Source: UBA5177 sp002413265 (lineage in GTDB: Bacteria; Chloroflexota; UBA5177). Taken from it: a stretch of DNA of 43,063 bases. Both the position numbers and the translations under genes were made by a program. Numbering within the stretch: the stretch's first letter is position 1; each line of letters opens with the position of its first letter. The DNA lies in assembly GCA_036752825.1 (NCBI GenBank), contig DAIORV010000007.1:1-43063 (forward strand). The letters run 5' to 3'. This document shows positions 40,333 to 43,063 of the stretch, in pieces. A model generated the notes under the pieces. That model had not been told where the DNA came from and did no database searches. It worked only from the letters and a program-made list of their open reading frames with translations.

Positions 40333-41457
40333 ATGGAAGGTGCGGCGGCAATTCATCGCCCCCGATCGGCGGTGGTAGGAACCAGAGTCTGGGTAGCGAT
40401 CGCGCTTCTCGCTCTCGGAGCGGTCGGGCTCGTGTTCATTCCGCGCAATGCTGTCAATCGAGTGACCAGCAGCCGGCCGTCTCTGGCCGGCACCGTGCTT
40501 TTCAAGAAGCCTCCCGCCCCTAGCTTTCGACTTCGGGACCAGTTCGGTCGTATCGTAACGCTCTCACAATTCCGGGGCCGGCCCGTGGTGCTGACCTTCA
40601 TGGAATCGCACTGCACGCAACTGTGCCCCCGCGTCGCGGACAAGATTCATCAGGCGGTGGACGAGATCGGGTCCGGCTCGAACCGCGTGGCAATTCTTGC
40701 TGTGAGCACGGATCCCGAGGGGGATACGCCGGCCGCATCGCGTGAGTTCTCGAGACAGCACCACCTGCTTGATCGTTGGCACTATCTCTCGGCGTCTCGC
40801 GGAGTGCTCACGCCCATCTGGCACGACTACTACATCTATGCGGCGCCGAAGGGCGCTTCACCTTCCGTGGATGCCGCTCATACCAGTGCCACCTATCTTG
40901 TCGACTCCGCCGGTAGGGAGCGGGTACTGATGGGTGGCGATTTGACGGTCAGCGATCTGGAGCTGGACATCCGCTTGTTGGCAGGCCTCCCCGTCGGCCC
41001 GCCAGTGCGCCTCGACCCCGCTCCTGAAGTTGGCCACCCTGCGCCCGACTTCGTCCTGAGCGGCGCCGGCGGGAAAACCGTTCATCTCAATGCTCTGAGA
41101 GGCAAGGTTGTCCTCCTCAATTTTTGGGCCTCCTCGTGTCTTCCTTGCAGGTCCGAGATGCCGGAGCTCTCTCAGTGGTACAAGGGAACCCAGAAGAGCG
41201 GCTTCACGGTCATAGGAGTGGACGAGCTGGAGGGCGCGAGTGCAGCCATGGGATATGCCAAACAGCTGCATGTCACCTACCCCATAGTTCTCGACGGTGA
41301 CGGCAACGTTTCGATCAAATACGACGTCGTCGGTTTGCCGAGCTCCTTCCTTATAGATCGCCGAGGAGTCGTGCGCGCCACGACCATGGGCGTGGTTCGT
41401 TCGACCTATCTGGCGCAGCACATCCGCCCACTCCTTGGATCTGGCAGTGGAACCTAG
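40333..41457 (+). CDS. Sco1/SenC-ResA (TlpA-like) fusion protein
   Basis: A 374-residue membrane-anchored protein with a single N-terminal helix (about 19-38). The first domain (60-220) is Sco/SenC-type: the copper-site cysteines are Cys94 and Cys98 (ESHCTQLCP) and the histidine is His183 (DAAHTSATYLV). The second domain (about 230-374) is ResA/TlpA-type thioredoxin with WASSCLPCRSEMP (Cys269, Cys272) and the cis-proline loop VVGLPSSFLID. Sco loads copper into the CuA site of cytochrome oxidase, and the thioredoxin domain reduces disulfides on its substrate; fusion joins both steps. It stands upstream of cytochrome oxidase subunit I, consistent with such a role. Confidence 0.9.
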   Translation: MEGAAAIHRPRSAVVGTRVWVAIALLALGAVGLVFIPRNAVNRVTSSRPSLAGTVLFKKPPAPSFRLRDQFGRIVTLSQFRGRPVVLTFMESHCTQLCPRVADKIHQAVDEIGSGSNRVAILAVSTDPEGDTPAASREFSRQHHLLDRWHYLSASRGVLTPIWHDYYIYAAPKGASPSVDAAHTSATYLVDSAGRERVLMGGDLTVSDLELDIRLLAGLPVGPPVRLDPAPEVGHPAPDFVLSGAGGKTVHLNALRGKVVLLNFWASSCLPCRSEMPELSQWYKGTQKSGFTVIGVDELEGASAAMGYAKQLHVTYPIVLDGDGNVSIKYDVVGLPSSFLIDRRGVVRATTMGVVRSTYLAQHIRPLLGSGSGT

Positions 41458-41983
41458 CCGCCGAACCGTTCGCCTCCGTGACCTGAACCGCAACCGTCCG
41501 GGCCCGGCGACCGGCTCCTCGTCCGCCTCGAAGAGGAGAAGGCGCCGTCGGTACTGGCGAGCTCACAAGCCTCACTACTACTTCGTGGTGAGTGGCATTG
41601 GGTGCGCGGCCGCCGTGCTTGCACTCGATACGGCGGCCTACCTCAGCAGGAGCACTCAGCTTGCCGAGATTGCTTTTGGGGCCGTCCTGCTGACCACCGT
41701 AGTTATTTTTTCGGCATTCTTTTGCGGTTTCTACATGGCACTCAGTGGGACCGTTCCAGTTCACCGATTGAGGTACGTCGTCCCTCATGGCGCCGTTGGT
41801 ATGCTCGCGCCCTTGTTCTACACGCTCAATATCAGCTTTGCGCTCGAAGGCGTCGGGCGTGAGCCGGTAAACGGAGGCATGCTCGTGAGTAGCGCACTTT
41901 GTCTGCTCTTGCTGCTGGTGCAGTTTGGAATGGGGAAAGCCGTGGTCCACCAGGAGCCTTTGCACCTGGTGAAGTCCACCTAA
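41435..41983 (+). CDS. Small membrane protein upstream of cytochrome oxidase
   Basis: A protein of up to 182 residues. A basic N-terminus (SKRRRRRRYWRAHKPHYYF) precedes four hydrophobic segments: FVVSGIGCAAAVLALDTAAY, FGAVLLTTVVIFSAFFCGFY, VGMLAPLFYTLNISFAL and MLVSSALCLLLLLVQFGM. It overlaps the Sco-ResA gene by 23 bases if the TTG at 41435 is used, or by 11 if the GTG at 41447 is used. I recognise no family. Position between the Sco-ResA fusion and the oxidase suggests an accessory or assembly factor. A strong terminator follows, so the oxidase gene is transcribed separately. Confidence 0.75.
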   Translation: MDLAVEPSRRTVRLRDLNRNRPGPATGSSSASKRRRRRRYWRAHKPHYYFVVSGIGCAAAVLALDTAAYLSRSTQLAEIAFGAVLLTTVVIFSAFFCGFYMALSGTVPVHRLRYVVPHGAVGMLAPLFYTLNISFALEGVGREPVNGGMLVSSALCLLLLLVQFGMGKAVVHQEPLHLVKST

Positions 41984-41998
41984 CGACCCATTTGAGCC

Positions 41999-42018
41999 GG
42001 GGTTTGGGACCCCTTTTT
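41999..42018 (+). terminator. Rho-independent terminator between membrane protein and ctaD
   Basis: GGGGT, loop TTGGG, ACCCC, then TTTTT. It is a 5-bp stem with a clear U-run, 16 bases after the previous stop. The following 215 bases, including the AT-rich GTGTAATTATATCAG near 42037, should hold the promoter for ctaD. Confidence 0.7.
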
Positions 42019-42234
42019 GAAGATTCGGGCAATGGGTGTAATTATATCAGTAGAAGATGTTCAATCCGCCGCTCCGACAAGAGGCTTGTCGCCGGCGCAG
42101 AGAACCGGGTCTTGGAGGAAATCGGGCAGTAAGCATTTGGGACCGGAGCGCATGACGCACCCGTGGCCGAACGCGAAAGAGCAGCGTTTCAGTAGCGGTG
42201 AGCGCGTGAATTCCGGCGATCATGGGAGGCAGGC

Positions 42235-43063
42235 GTGGTCGCGACGACCGTCGGTAGTTCTGACCTGGGCAGAAGACGTTCTTTTTGGCTGGCGCCCAAC
42301 CTGGTGTACGGACTGGCGGCCTCCGCCATCTGCTTTTCCATCGTCGCGTGGATCTTGGGGCGCGACGGGGGGCCGCTGAACTTAGTCTGGGGCCTCGAAA
42401 TCAACCAGATCATGTTCCTGGCCTACGGCGCCGCCATTCTCGGTTTCTTCGCCGGAATCGGCTTTTTGACGTATCCGGTGCGCTGGCTCTTCGGTTACAC
42501 GCCGTCGGCAGAGGACCAGGGCGAAGCCTATGGTAGGCCGGGAGACATCTCCCGCTACTTCCGCGTGTCGCTCGATCACAAAGTGATCGGCATCCAGTAT
42601 CTGGTGACCGTCATCGTGTTCTTCTGCGTGGCCGGCTTCACGGCCATGCTCATTCGAACAGAACTTCTAACGCCGAACGTCAAGCTGGCCGACCCTGAGG
42701 TGTATCTATCTCTGGTGACCGAGCACAGCGTAACCATGCTGATCGTGGCCAGCAGCGTCATCATCGGGCCCTTCATCAATTTCTTCCTGCCGCTCATGAT
42801 TGGCGCCAGGCGCATGGCCTACCCGCGCATCGAAGCGCTTTCATTCTGGACTTTCCTGCTCGCGCTCATCACGTTGCCCACCATGTTTTTCTTTGGCGGA
42901 AGCCAGGCCGGATGGACCGGTTACGCGCCGCTCGCCGACCAGATGCACGCAGGCCATGACGCGTACATCGTCACCTGGGCTCTCACCGGCACCAGTATGA
43001 TCGTCTCCGCCATCAACATCCTGGCAACCGTTTTACTCATGCGGGCCCCCGGCATGACCTGGT
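42235..43063 (+). CDS. ctaD: Cytochrome c oxidase subunit I, N-terminal part (cut by window edge)
   Basis: About 276 codons are visible, starting at a GTG with GGGAGG 5 bases upstream. The heme-copper oxidase core begins after RYFRVSLDHKVIGIQYLVT. The low-spin heme ligand is His164 in SLVTEHSVTMLIVAS, and NFFLPLMIGARRMAYPRIEA with LSFWTFLLALITLP is the conserved stretch that follows. The first about 90 residues hold two additional membrane helices not found in minimal subunit I. It is the catalytic subunit that reduces oxygen to water and pumps protons across the inner membrane. The copper and CuB ligands lie beyond the right edge. Upstream genes for a Sco-ResA fusion support the assignment to an aa3-type enzyme. 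Confidence 0.93.
   Translation, partial: MVATTVGSSDLGRRRSFWLAPNLVYGLAASAICFSIVAWILGRDGGPLNLVWGLEINQIMFLAYGAAILGFFAGIGFLTYPVRWLFGYTPSAEDQGEAYGRPGDISRYFRVSLDHKVIGIQYLVTVIVFFCVAGFTAMLIRTELLTPNVKLADPEVYLSLVTEHSVTMLIVASSVIIGPFINFFLPLMIGARRMAYPRIEALSFWTFLLALITLPTMFFFGGSQAGWTGYAPLADQMHAGHDAYIVTWALTGTSMIVSAINILATVLLMRAPGMTW

Overview
The window is a 43 kb chromosomal segment of a GC-rich free-living bacterium. Gene density is high, many genes start with GTG or TTG, and no phage, integrase, transposase or CRISPR array is visible. Mycothiol-enzyme-like DinB and maleylpyruvate-isomerase proteins, an orphan Flp pilin, several ECF sigma/anti-sigma pairs and a heme-copper oxidase preceded by a Sco-ResA fusion suggest the Terrabacteria side of the tree (Chloroflexota/Dormibacterota-like, or actinobacterial). 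That placement is an inference from gene content. No rRNA or universal marker suitable for placement lies in the window.

Layout. 1-8.7 kb: the end of a DUF2339 membrane protein, an aldo/keto reductase divergent from a LuxR-type response regulator, a CAP-like exported protein, a molybdopterin oxidoreductase with its cytochrome b partner, a three-gene thioredoxin-like/DinB operon, and a LysR regulator divergent from a small NHLP-type peptide. 8.7-15 kb: acyltransferase, secreted BNR-repeat protein, single-domain response regulator, coiled-coil zinc-ribbon protein and a sensor histidine kinase. 15-19 kb: tRNA-Pro(GGG), SDR oxidoreductase, cysteine synthase, DprA and a frameshifted mycothiol-dependent-type gene. 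19-23 kb: a secreted six-cysteine protein, ECF pair 1 and an hsp20 pseudogene. 23-32 kb: APS kinase, cystathionine beta-synthase, an ABC-2 exporter, ECF pair 2, a ClpP paralogue, a benzoate-CoA-ligase-like enzyme and a Flp pilin. 32-38 kb: a four-PAS hybrid histidine kinase, an OsmC protein and an AI-2E-family permease coupled to a zinc-ribbon protein. 38-43 kb: ECF pair 3, small stress-type proteins, then a Sco-ResA fusion, a small membrane protein and cytochrome c oxidase subunit I, which runs off the right edge.

Themes. Sulfur and redox metabolism recurs: APS kinase, two PLP-dependent enzymes of cysteine metabolism, a sulfite-oxidase-fold protein, thioredoxin-like proteins and OsmC. Signalling is dense: two histidine kinases, two response regulators, one LysR regulator and three sigma/anti-sigma pairs. 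Gene decay is visible at two loci: an hsp20 gene with two independent lesions, and a single-base frameshift in an A5/T5 run. A GCACCCC-N4-GGGGYGC-GGCTACA palindromic element occurs in two intergenic regions 29 kb apart and looks like a dispersed REP-type repeat. No complete new multi-gene system is evident. The best leads are the orphan NHLP-like peptide, the REP-like element, the acyltransferase lacking its catalytic aspartate, and the Sco-ResA fusion.
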